From positions 19,228,501 to 19,292,500 of the forward strand of contig OZ059899.1 in NCBI GenBank assembly GCA_964057225.1: DNA of 64,000 bases. The letters run 5' to 3'. Position numbers and translations under genes: made by a program. This DNA comes from Auanema rhodensis (lineage: Eukaryota; Nematoda; Chromadorea; Rhabditida; Rhabditidae). The notes below the pieces were generated by a model. That model saw only the letters and a list, made by a program, of their open reading frames with translations. It had not been told where the DNA came from and searched no databases. Within the stretch, counting starts at the first letter, position 1. Every line of letters begins with the position of its first letter. Below, in pieces: positions 53,152 to 64,000 of this stretch.

Positions 53152-54911
53152 CATATTAGTCTAAAAACAAATTTTTATTGATATTGGTGCATGGTAACCA
53201 TGACTTTGAATTTTACGTGAACTTTAATTTATGCTAATTAAACGTACACGTGGTGTGCACTCGGTATGTAACTCGCTTCACGTGAGAGATAAAGAGATGC
53301 GGTTTTCAAAATTAGATTCCCCATGTCCATATTAGTCTAAAAACAATTTTTTATTGATATTGGTGCATGGTAACCATGACTTTGAAATTTACGTGAACTT
53401 TAATTTATGCTACATAAATGTACACGTGATATGCACTTGGTATGTAACTCGCTTCACGTGAAAGATAAAAAGATGCGGTTTCTAAAATTAGATTCCCCAT
53501 GTCCATATTAGTCTAAAAACAATTTTTTACTGATATTGGTGCATGGTAACCATGACTTTGAAATTTACGTGAACTTTAATTTATGCTAATTAAATGTACA
53601 CGTGGTGTGCACTCGGTATGTAACTCGCTTCACGTGAAAGATAAAGAGATGCGGTTTTCAAAATTAGATTCCCCATGTCCATATTAGTCTAAAAACAAAT
53701 GTTTATTGATATTGGTGCATGGTAACCATGACTTTGAAATTTACGTGAACTTTAATTTATGCTAATTAAATGTACACGTGGTGTGCACTCCGTATGTAAC
53801 TCGCTTCACGTGAAAGATAAAGAGATGCGGTTTTCAAAATTAGATTCCCCATGTCCATATTAGTCTAAAAACAAATTTTTATTGATATTGGTGTATGGTA
53901 ACCATGACTTTGAAATTTACGTGAACTTTAATTTATGCTAATTAAATGTACACGTGGTGTGCACTCGGTATGTAACTCGCTTCACGTGAAAGATAAAGAG
54001 ATGCGGTTTTCAAAATTAGATTCCCCATGTCCATATTAGTCTAAAAACAAATTTTTATTGATATTGGTGCATGGTAACCATGACTTTGAATTTTACGTGA
54101 ACTTTAATTTATGCTAATTAAACGTACACGTGGTGTGCACTCGGTATGTAACTCGCTTCACGTGAAAGATAAAGAGATGCGGTTTTCAAAATTAGATTCC
54201 CCATGTCCATATTAGTCTAAAAACAAATTTTTATTGATATTGGTGCATGGTAACCATGACTTTGAAATTTACGTGAACTTTAATTTATGCTACATAAATG
54301 TACACGTGATGTGCACTTGGTATGTAACTCGCTTCACGTGAAAGATAAAGAGATGCGGTTTTCAAAATTAGATTCCCCATGTCCATATTAGTCTAAAAAC
54401 AAATTTTTATTGATATTGGTGTATGGTAACCATGACTTTGAAATTTACGTGAACTTTAATTTATGCTAATTAAATGTACACGTGGTGTGCACTCGGTATG
54501 TAACTCGCTTCACGTGAAAGATAAAGAGATGCGGTTTTCAAAATTAGATTCCCCATGTCCATATTAGTCTAAAAACAAATTTTTATTGATATTGGTGCAT
54601 GGTAACCATGACTTTGAATTTTACGTGAACTTTAATTTATGCTAATTAAACGTACACGTGGTGTGCACTCGGTATGTAACTCGCTTCACGTGAAAAATAA
54701 AGAGATGCGGTTTTCAAAATTAGATTCCCCATGTCCATATTAGTCTAAAAACAAATTTTTATTGATATTGGTGCATGGTAACCATGACTTTGAAATTTAC
54801 GTGAACTTTAATTTATGCTACATAAATGTACACGTGATGTGCACTTGGTATGTAACTCGCTTCACGTGAAAGATAAAAAGATGCGGTTTTTAAAATTAGA
54901 TTCCCCATGTC
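53152..54911. repeat. 3-monomer units (528 bp): T39 monomer, A, G/C2
   Basis: 53856-54383 and 54384-54911 each hold a monomer with 'gtgtatgg' and T92, an A monomer, and an 'acataaat' monomer (G143 in the first, A143 in the second). A looser version begins at 52976. Private changes are 'aaatgttta' near 53698, 'actccgta' near 53788 and 'gaaaaata' near 54694. Confidence 0.7.
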
Positions 54912-55967
54912 CATATTAGTCTAAAAACAAATTTTTATTGATATTGGTGCATGGTAACCATGACTTTGAAATTTACGTGAACTTTAATTTATGCTAATTA
55001 AACGTACACGTGATGTGCACTTGGTATGTAACTCGCTTCACGTGAAAGATGAAGAGATGCGGTTTTTAAAATTAGATTCCCCATGTCCATATTAGTCTAA
55101 AAACAAATTTTTATTGATATTGGTGCATGGTAACCATGATTTTGAAATTTACGTGAACTTTAATTTATGCTAATTGAATGTACACGTGGTGTGCACTCGG
55201 TATGTAACTCGCTTCACGTGAAAGATAAAGAGATGCAGTTATCAAAATTAGATTCCCCATGTCCATATTAGTCTAAAAACAAATTTTTATTGATATTGGT
55301 GCATGGTAACCATGACTTTGAAATTTACGTGAACTTTAATTTATGCTAATTAAACGTACACGTGTTGTGCACTCGGTATGTAACTCGCTTCACGTGGAAG
55401 ATAAAGAGATGCGGTTTTCAAAATTAGATTCCCCATGTCCATATTAGTCTAAAAACAATTTTTTACTGATATTGGTGCATGGTAACCATGATTTTGAAAT
55501 TTACGTGAACTTTAATTTATGCTAATTAAACGTACACGTGATGTGCACTTGGTATGTAACTCGCTTCACGTGAAAGATAAAGAGATGCGGTTTCTAAAAT
55601 TAGATTCCCCATGTCCATATTAGTCTAAAAACAATTTTTTACTGATATTGGTGCATGGTAACCATGATTTTGAAATTTACGTGAACTTTAATTTATGCTA
55701 ATTAAACGTACACGTGGTGTGCACTCGGTATGTAACTCGCTTCACGTGAAAGATAAAGAGATGCGGTTTTCAAAATTAGATTCCCCATGTCCATATTAGT
55801 CTAAAAACAAATTTTTATTGATATTGGTGCATGGTAACCATGACTTTGAAATTTACGTGAACTTTAATTTATGCTAATTAAACGTACACGTGTTGTGCAC
55901 TCGGTATGTAACTCCCTTCACGTGGAAGATAAAGAGATGCGGTTTTCAAAATTAGATTCCCCATGTC
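54560..55967. repeat. A C2 Q H2 I2 J P I block, shared with 33440-34319 and 36608-37663
   Basis: A-C2-Q-H2-I2 matches 33440-34319 (offset 21,120 bp, 120 monomers), and C2-Q-H2-I2-J-P matches 36608-37663 (offset 18,128 bp, 103 monomers). I2 is the I subtype with the consensus 3' end. The H2 marker 'aattgaa' is confined to these blocks and the 25-monomer HOR. This ties the right zone to the middle zone. Confidence 0.75.
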
Positions 55968-57023
55968 CATATTAGTCTAAAAACAATTTTTTACTGATAT
56001 TGGTGCATGGTAACCATGATTTTGAAATTTACGTGAACTTTAATTTATGCTAATTAAACGTACACGTGATGTGCACTTGGTATGTAACTCGCTTCACGTG
56101 AAAGATAAAGAGATGCGGTTTTTAAAATTAGATTCCCCATGTCCATATTAGTCTAAAAACAATTTTTTACTGATATTGGTGCATGGTAACCATGATTTTG
56201 AAATTTACGTGAACTTTAATTTATGCTAATTAAACGTACACGTGATGTGCACTTGGTATGTAACTCGCTTCACGTGAAAGATAAAGAGATGCGGTTTTCA
56301 AAATTAGATTTCCCATGTCCATATTAGTCTAAAAACAAATTTTTATTGATATTGGTGCATGGTAACCATGACTTTGAATTTTACGTGAACTTTAATTTAT
56401 GCTAATTAAACGTACACGTGGTGTGCACTCGGTATGTAACTCGCTTCACGTGTAAGATAAAGAGATGCGGTTTTCAAAATTAGATTCCCCATGTCCATAT
56501 TAGTCTAAAAACAAATTTTTATTGATATTGGTTCATGGTAACCATGACTTTGAAATTTACGTGAACTTTAATTTATGCTAATTAAACGTACACGTGGTGT
56601 GCACTCGGTATGTAACTCGCTTCACGTGTAAGATAAAGAGATGCGGTTTTCAAAATTAGATTCCCCATGTCCATATTAGTCTAAAAACAAATTTTTATTG
56701 ATATTGGTGCATGGTAACCATGACTTTGAAATTTACGTGAACTTTAATTTATGCTAATTAAACGTACACGTGTTGTGCACTTGGTATGTAACTCGCTTCA
56801 CGTGAAAGATAAAGAGATGCGGTTTTTAAAATTAGATTCCCCATGTCCATATTAGTCTAAAAACAATTTTTTACTGATATTGGTGCAAGGTAACCATGAC
56901 TTTGAAATTTACGTGAACTTTAATTTATGCTAATTAAACGTACACGTGGTGTGCACTCGGTATGTAACTCGCTTCACGTGAAAGATAAAGAGATGCGGTT
57001 TTCAAAATTAGATTCCCCATGTC
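55968..57023. repeat. Six unclustered monomers (J J A M I-like M)
   Basis: No clear HOR period is visible. Monomers with T134 ('gtgtaag') appear at 56320 and 56496 and become frequent from here on. Private variants are 'ggttcatgg' near 56529 and 'gcaagg' near 56885. Confidence 0.65.
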
Positions 57024-59311
57024 CATATTAGTCTAAAAACAAATTTTTTTTGATATTGGTGCATGGTAACCATGATTTTGAAATTTACGTGAACTTTAAT
57101 TTATGCTAATTAAATGTACACGTGGTGTGCACTCGGTATGTAACTCGCTTCACGTGAAAGATAAAGAGATGCGGTTTTCAAAATTAGATTCCCCATTTCC
57201 ATATTAGTCTAAAAACAAATTTTTATTGATATTGGTGCATGGTAACCATGACTTTGAAATTTACGTGAACTTTAATTTATGCTAATTAAACGTACACGTG
57301 GTGTGCACTCGGTATGTAACTCGCTTCACGTGTAAGATAAAGAGATGCGGTTTTCAAAATTAGATTCCCCATGTCCATATTAGTCTAAAAACAAATTTTT
57401 ATTGATATTGGTGCATGGTAACCATGACTTTGAAATTTACGTGAACTTTAATTTATGCTAATTAAACGTACACGTGGTGTGCACTCGGTATGTAACTCGC
57501 TTCACGTGTAAGATAAGGAGATGCGGTTTTCAAAATTAGATTCCCCATGTCCATATTAGTCTAAAAACAAATTTTTATTGATATTGGTGCATGGTAACCA
57601 TGATTTTGAAATTTACGTGAACTTTAATTCATGCTAATTAAATGTACACGTGGTGTGCACTCGGTATGTAACTCGCTTCACGTGAAAGATGAAGAGATGC
57701 AGTTATCAAAATTAGATTCACCATGTCCATATTAGTCTAAAAACAATTTTTTACTGATATTGGTGCATGGTAACCATGATTTTGAAATTTACGTGAACTT
57801 TAATTTATGCTAATTAAACGTACACGTGATGTGCACTTGGTATGTAACTCGCTTCACGTGAAAGATAAAGAGATGCGGTTTTAAAAATTAGATTCCCCAT
57901 GTCCATATTAGTCTAAAAACAATTTTTTACTGATATTGGTGCATGGTAACCATGATTTTGAAATTTACGTGAACTTTAATTTATGCTAATTAAACGTACA
58001 CGTGGTGTGCACTCATTATGTAACTCGCTTCACGTGAAAGATAAAGAGATGCGGTTTTCAAAATTAGATTCCCCATGTCCATATTAGTCTAAAAACAATT
58101 TTTTATTGATATTGGTGCATGGTAACCATGACTTTGAAATTTACGTGAACTTTAATTTATGCTAATTAAACGTACACGTGGTGTGCACTCGGTATGTAAC
58201 TCGCTTCACGTGAAAGATAAAGAGATGCGGTTTTCAAAATTAGATTCCCCATGTCCATATTAGTCTAAAAACAAATTTTTTTTGATATTGGTGCATGGTA
58301 ACCATGATTTTGAAATTTACGTGAACTTTAATTTATGCTAATTAAATGTACACGTGGTGTGCACTCGGTATGTAACTCGCTTCACGTGAAAGATAAAGAG
58401 ATGCGGTTTTCATAATTAGATTCCCCATTTCCATATTAGTCTAAAAACAAATTTTTATTGATATTGGTGCATGGTAACCATGACTTTGAAATTTACGTGA
58501 ACTTTAATTTATGCTAATTAAACGTACACGTGGTGTGCACTCGGTATGTAACTCGCTTCACGTGTAAGATAAAGAGATGCGGTTTTCAAAATTAGATTCC
58601 CCATGTCCATATTAGTCTAAAAACAAATTTTTATTGATATTGGTGCATGGTAACCATGACTTTGAAATTTACGTGAACTTTAATTTATGCTAATTAAACG
58701 TACACGTGGTGTGCACTCGGTATGTAACTCGCTTCACGTGTAAGATAAAGATATGCGGTTTTCAAAATTAGATTCCCCATGTCCATATTAGTCTAAAAAC
58801 AAATTTTTATTGATATTGGTGCATGGTAACCTTGATTTTGAAATTTACGTGAACTTTAATTCATGTTAATTAAATGTACACGTGGTGTGCACTCGGTATG
58901 TAACTCGCTTCACGTGGAAGATAAAGAGATGCAGTTATCAAAATTAGATTCCCCATGTCCATATTAGTCTAAAAACAATTTTTTACTGATATTGGTGCAT
59001 GGTAACCATGATTTTGAAATTTACGTGAACTTTAATTTATGCTAATTAAACGTACACGTGATGTGCACTTGGTATGTAACTCGCTTCACGTGAAAGATAA
59101 AGAGATGCGGTTTTTAAAATTAAATTCCCCATGTCCATATTAGTCTAAAAACAATTTTTTACTGATATTGGTGCATGGTAACCATGATTTTGAAATTTAC
59201 GTGAACTTTAATTTATGCTAATTAAACGTACGGGTGGTGTGCACTCGGTATGTAACTCGCTTCACGTGAAAGATAAAGAGATGCGGTTTTCAAAATTAGA
59301 TTCCCCATGTC
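57024..59311. repeat. 7-monomer HOR (1,232 bp), two copies, second short by one
   Basis: 57024-58079 and 58256-59311 match monomer by monomer (T-run with T52 and T92, two T134 monomers, H with 'ttcatg', J, P), with one monomer (58080-58255) between. Shared markers are 'ccatttcc' at the end of the T-run monomer and 'ttcatg' in place of 'ttatg' in the H monomer. Copy 2 has gained 'ttcatgtt', 'aaccttg' and G134. Confidence 0.75.
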
Positions 59312-59839
59312 CATATTAGTCTAAAAACAAATTTTTTTTGATATTGGTGCATGGTAACCATGATTTTGAAAATTACGTGAACTTTAATTTATGCTAATTA
59401 AACGTACACGTGGTGTGCACTCGGTATGTAACTCGCTTCACGTGAAAGATAAAGAGATGCGGTTTTCAAAATTAGATTCCCCATTTCCATATTAGTCTAA
59501 AAACAAATTTTTATTGATATTGGTGCATGGTAACCATGACTTTGAAATTTACGTGAACTTTAATTTATGCTAATTAAACGTACACGTGGTGTGCACTCGG
59601 TATGTAACTCGCTTCACGTGTAAGATAAAGAGATGCGGTTTTCAAAATTAGATTCCCCATGTCCATTTTAGTCTAAAAACAAATTTTTATTGATATTGGT
59701 GCATGGTAACCATGACTTTGAAATTTACGTGAACTTTAATTTATGCTAATTAAACGTACACGTGATGTGCACTTGGTATGTAACTCGCTTCACGTGAAAG
59801 ATAAAGAGATGCGGTTTTTAAAATTAGATTCCCCATGTC
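57904..59839. repeat. Two-kb block repeated at 61952-64000
   Basis: Eleven monomers recur at the right edge. From 57904 the offset is 4,048 bp (23 monomers). After one extra monomer (63360-63535, 'gcattgtaacc') it becomes 4,224 bp. Rare shared markers, in order, are 'actcatta' (58011 and 62059), 'cataatt', 'aagatatg', 'aaccttg' with 'ttcatgtt', 'ttaaatt', and 'cattttag'. Confidence 0.85.
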
Positions 59840-61423
59840 CATATTAGTCTAAAAACAATTTTTTACTGATATTGGTGCATGGTAACCATGATTTTGAAAT
59901 TTACGTGAACTTTAATTCATGTTAATTAAATGTACACGTGGTGTGCACTCGGTATGTAACTCGCTTCACGTGGAAGATAAAGAGATGCAGTTATCAAAAT
60001 TAGATTCCCCATGTCCATATTAGTCTAAAAACAATTTTTTACTGATATTGGTGCATGGTAACCATGATTTTGAAATTTACGTGAACTTTAATTTATGCTA
60101 ATTAAACGTACACGTGATGTGCACTTGGTATGTAACTCGCTTCACGTGAAAGATAAAGAGATGCGGTTTTTAAAATTAGATTCCCCATGTCCATATTAGT
60201 CTAAAAACAATTTTTTACTGATATTGGTGCATGGTAACCATGATTTTGAAATTTACGTGAACTTTAATTTATGCTAATTAAACGTACACGTGGTGTGCAC
60301 TCGGTATGTAACTCGCTTCACGTGAAAGATAAAGAGATGCGGTTTTCAAAATTAGATTCCCCATGTCTATATTAGTCTAAAAACAAATTTTTTTTGATAT
60401 TGGTGCATGGTAACCATGATTTTGAAAATTACGTGAACTTTAATTTATGCTAATTAAACGTACACGTGGTGTGCACTCGGTATGTAACTCGCTTCACGTG
60501 AAAGATAAAGAGATGCGGTTTTCAAAATTAGATTCCCCATTTCCATATTAGTCTAAAAACAAATTTTTATTGATATTGGTGCATGGTAACCATGACTTTG
60601 AAATTTACGTGAACTTTAATTTATGCTAATTAAACGTACACGTGATGTGCACTTGGTATGTAACTCGCTTCACGTGAAAGATAAAGAGATGCGGTTTTTA
60701 AAATTAGATTCCCCATGTCCATATTAGTCTAAAAACAATTTTTTACTGATATTGGTGCATGGTAACCATGATTTTGAAATTTACGTGAACTTTAATTCAT
60801 GTTAATTAAATGTACACGTGGTGTGCACTCGGTATGTAACTCGCTTCACGTGGAAGATAAAGAGATGCAGTTATCAAAATTAGATTCCCCATGTCCATAT
60901 TAGTCTAAAAACAATTTTTTACTGATATTGGTGCATGGTAACCATGATTTTGAAATTTACGTGAACTTTAATTTATGCTAATTAAACGTACACGTGATGT
61001 GCACTTGGTATGTAACTCGCTTCACGTGAAAGATAAAGAGATGCGGTTTTTAAAATTAGATTCCCCATGTCCATATTAGTCTAAAAACAATTTTTTACTG
61101 ATATTGATGCATGGTAACCATGATTTTGAAATTTACGTGAACTTTAATTTATGCTAATTAAACGTACACGTGGTGTGCACTTGGTATGTAACTCGCTTCA
61201 CGTGAAAGATAAAGAGATGCGGTTTTCAAAATTAGATTCCCCATGTCCATATTAGTCTAAAAACAAATTTTTATTGATATTGGTGCATGGTAACCATGAC
61301 TTTGAAATTTACGTGAACTTTAATTTATGCTAATTAAACGTACACGTGGTGTGCACTCGGTATGTAACTCGCTTCACGTGAAAGATAAAGAGATGCGGTT
61401 TTCAAAATTAGATTCCCCATGTC
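59664..61423. repeat. 5-monomer HOR (880 bp), about two copies
   Basis: Copy 1 is 59664-60543 (Q, 'ttcatgtt' H-like, J, P, T-run with 'gaaaatt'). Copy 2 starts at 60544 and matches through 61247. A consensus monomer (61248) then intervenes before the T-run 'gaaaatt' monomer at 61424. Monomers at 60368, 61424 and 63536 share a C-to-T first base ('tatattag') and 'gaaaatt'. Confidence 0.75.
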
Positions 61424-61951
61424 TATATTAGTCTAAAAACAAATTTTTTTTGATATTGGTGCATGGTAACCATGATTTTGAAAATTACGTGAACTTTAAT
61501 TTATGCTAATTAAATGTACACGTGGTGTGCACTCGGTATGTAACTCGCTTCACGTGAAAGTAAAAGAGATGCGGTTTTCAAAATTAGATTCCCCATGTCC
61601 ACATTAGTCTAAAAACAAATTTTTATTGATATTGGTGCATGGTAACCATGACTTTGAATTTTACGTGAACTTTAATTTATGCTAATTAAACGTACACGTG
61701 GTGTGCACTCGGTATGTAACTCGCTTCACGTGAAAGAAAAAGAGATGCGGTTTTCAAAATTAGATTCCCCATGTCCATATTAGTCTAAAAACAAATTTTT
61801 ATTGATATTGGTGCATGGTAACCATGACTTTGAAATTTACGTGAACTTTAATTTATGCTACATAAATGTACACGTGATGTGCACTTGGTATGTAACTCGC
61901 TTCACGTGAAAGATAAAAAGATGCAGTTTTTAAAATTAGATTCCCCATGTC
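61424..61951. repeat. Three monomers between right-zone HORs (T-run, A, C2)
   Basis: These monomers carry unusual changes in the purine tract: 'gaaagtaaaag' near 61556 and 'gaaagaaaaag' near 61732. The C2 monomer has A150 with T156. They separate the 5-monomer repeat from the second copy of the two-kb block. Confidence 0.65.
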
Positions 61952-64000
61952 CATATTAGTCTAAAAACAATTTTTTACTGATATTGGTGCATGGTAACCA
62001 TGATTTTGAAATTTACGTGAACTTTAATTTATGCTAATTAAACGTACACGTGGTGTGCACTCATTATGTAACTCGCTTCACGTGAAAGATAAAGAGATGC
62101 GGTTTTCAAAATTAGATTCCCCATGTCCATATTAGTCTAAAAACAATTTTTTATTGATATTGGTGCATGGTAACCATGACTTTGAAATTTACGTGAACTT
62201 TAATTTATGCTAATTAAACGTACACGTGGTGTGCACTCGGTATGTAACTCGCTTCACGTGAAAGATAAAGAGATGCGGTTTTCAAAATTAGATTCCCCAT
62301 GTCCATATTAGTCTAAAAACAAATTTTTTTTGATATTGGTGCATGGTAACCATGATTTTGAAATTTACGTGAACTTTAATTTATGCTAATTAAATGTACA
62401 CGTGGTGTGCACTCGGTATGTAACTCGCTTCACGTGAAAGATAAAGAGATGCGGTTTTCATAATTAGATTCCCCATTTCCATATTAGTCTAAAAACAAAT
62501 TTTTATTGATATTGGTGCATGGTAACCATGACTTTGAAATTTACGTGAACTTTAATTTATGCTAATTAAACGTACACGTGGTGTGCACTCGGTATGTAAC
62601 TCGCTTCACGTGTAAGATAAAGAGATGCGGTTTTCAAAATTAGATTCCCCATGTCCATATTAGTCTAAAAACAAATTTTTATTGATATTGGTGCATGGTA
62701 ACCATGACTTTGAAATTTACGTGAACTTTAATTTATGCTAATTAAACGTACACGTGGTGTGCACTCGGTATGTAACTCGCTTCACGTGTAAGATAAAGAT
62801 ATGCGGTTTTCAAAATTAGATTCCCCATGTCCATATTAGTCTAAAAACAAATTTTTATTGATATTGGTGCATGGTAACCTTGATTTTGAAATTTACGTGA
62901 ACTTTAATTCATGTTAATTAAATGTACACGTGGTGTGCACTCGGTATGTAACTCGCTTCACGTGGAAGATAAAGAGATGCAGTTATCAAAATTAGATTCC
63001 CCATGTCCATATTAGTCTAAAAACAATTTTTTACTGATATTGGTGCATGGTAACCATGATTTTGAAATTTACGTGAACTTTAATTTATGCTAATTAAACG
63101 TACACGTGATGTGCACTTGGTATGTAACTCGCTTCACGTGAAAGATAAAGAGATGCGGTTTTTAAAATTAAATTCCCCATGTCCATATTAGTCTAAAAAC
63201 AATTTTTTACTGATATTGGTGCATGGTAACCATGATTTTGAAATTTACGTGAACTTTAATTTATGCTAATTAAACGTACACGTGGTGTGCACTCGGTATG
63301 TAACTCGCTTCACGTGAAAGATAAAGAGATGCGGTTTTCAAAATTAGATTCCCCATGTCCATATTAGTCTAAAAACAAATTTTTATTGATATTGGTGCAT
63401 TGTAACCATGACTTTGAAATTTACGTGAACTTTAATTTATGCTAATTAAACGTACACGTGGTGTGCACTCGGTATGTAACTCGCTTCACGTGAAAGATAA
63501 AGAGATGCGGTTTTCAAAATTAGATTCCCCATGTCTATATTAGTCTAAAAACAAATTTTTTTTGATATTGGTGCATGGTAACCATGATTTTGAAAATTAC
63601 GTGAACTTTAATTTATGCTAATTAAACGTACACGTGGTGTGCACTCGGTATGTAACTCGCTTCACGTGAAAGATAAAGAGATGCGGTTTTCAAAATTAGA
63701 TTCCCCATTTCCATATTAGTCTAAAAACAAATTTTTATTGATATTGGTGCATGGTAACCATGACTTTGAAATTTACGTGAACTTTAATTTATGCTAATTA
63801 AACGTACACGTGGTGTGCACTCGGTATGTAACTCGCTTCACGTGTAAGATAAAGAGATGCGGTTTTCAAAATTAGATTCCCCATGTCCATTTTAGTCTAA
63901 AAACAAATTTTTATTGATATTGGTGCATGGTAACCATGACTTTGAAATTTACGTGAACTTTAATTTATGCTAATTAAACGTACACGTGATGTGCACTTGG
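61952..64000. repeat. Second copy of the two-kb block, running off the window
   Basis: Matches 57904-59839 with one extra monomer at 63360-63535. The homology is cut by the window edge inside the last monomer. Confidence 0.85.
63888..64000. repeat. Partial terminal monomer (113 of 176 bp)
   Basis: Begins 'cattttag' like its partner at 59664 and stops after 'cacttgg' at monomer position 113. The array clearly continues to the right of the window. Confidence 0.95.

Larger units (their letters stand above)
1..64000. repeat. 176-bp satellite array, 363 full monomers plus a partial one; probable centromeric/heterochromatic satellite
   Basis: Every part of the window is the same 176-bp unit in direct head-to-tail orientation. 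With monomer 1 set at base 1 (register arbitrary, starting 'catattagtc'), boundaries fall at 177, 353, 529 and so on to 20417. After one 175-bp monomer they run from 20592 in exact 176-bp steps to 63888 (246 steps). Monomers differ by a small set of linked substitutions, so neighbours are similar but rarely identical, while copies several kb apart are often almost identical, which is the mark of higher-order repeats. The consensus is about 34% G+C with seven CpG sites. No unique sequence, transposon, gene or array edge is present. The length is close to one nucleosome, as in many plant and animal centromeric satellites. Centromere identity is inferred, and the family and species are not recognised. 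A non-centromeric heterochromatin block is the main alternative. Confidence 0.98.

Noticed and set aside
1-64000. CRISPR array
   Set aside because: The repeats are 176 bp with no unique spacers, there are no cas genes, and the whole unit is conserved, so this is a satellite.
1-64000. Known families: human alpha satellite or Arabidopsis CEN178
   Set aside because: The monomer length and the sequence as I remember these families do not agree. No database search was possible, so an unlisted known family is not excluded.
1-64000. Telomeric repeats, rDNA spacer or tRNA-derived repeat
   Set aside because: There are no TTAGGG/TTTAGGG-like runs, no rRNA sequence, and no tRNA cloverleaf or A/B-box pattern in the monomer.
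1-64000. The large near-identical blocks as pure assembly duplication
   Set aside because: The copies carry private substitutions and whole-monomer indels, which argues for real copies. Assembly error in copy number still cannot be ruled out without reads.

Overview
The whole 64,000-base window is one uninterrupted satellite DNA array. A monomer of 176 bp is repeated head to tail in a single orientation: 363 complete monomers plus a 113-base partial one at the right edge. In the register starting at base 1, the register checks out at every boundary I inspected, with one net length change: a 175-bp monomer at 20417-20591. I see no protein gene, RNA gene, transposon, unique spacer, inversion or array edge. 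The consensus monomer is about 34% G+C by hand count (28 C, 32 G in 176).

This is eukaryotic DNA, most likely from a centromere or another constitutive heterochromatin block. The reasons are the near-nucleosomal monomer length, the long array without insertions, the several short dyad symmetries per monomer, and layered higher-order repeats (HORs). I do not recognise the family. From memory it is not human alpha satellite (171 bp) or Arabidopsis CEN178, and I cannot name the species or even the kingdom. A centromeric role is inference.

Monomer subtypes recur, defined by a few linked substitutions (numbers are monomer positions). M: consensus. A: T-run at 21-28 and T59. B: T-run, T52, T92, A102, A143. 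C: 'acataaat' at 85-92, A102, T111, A143 and C151/T156 (C2 keeps G151). D: 'aattttttactga' at 18-30 and T134. E: G12, A123, T134. G: like C but G143 and a consensus 3' end. H: A150/A154 (H2 adds G89). I: T102 and G134, with or without T169/T170. J: D-type 5' end, T52, A102, T111. K: C154. L: T39, T122, C135 (L' has G142 instead). N: C-type middle with H-type end. P: D-type 5' end, T52, G102. Q: A102, T111, with G140 or C155/T156.

Layout by subtype order. 1-32 kb is built from overlapping duplicated blocks (offsets 11,088, 4,224 and 10,032 bp), an 8-monomer unit in tandem (14609-17424) and a 6-monomer unit three times (19185-22351). About 32-45 kb has its own subtypes and a 25-monomer (4.4-kb) unit present three times, the second copy lacking three monomers and the third truncated. 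45-49 kb returns to left-type subtypes. 49-57 kb holds short 3-, 4- and 5-monomer units. 57-64 kb holds 7- and 5-monomer units and a roughly 2-kb block repeated at an offset of 4,048 then 4,224 bp. The pattern is what repeated unequal exchange or amplification in whole-monomer steps would leave.
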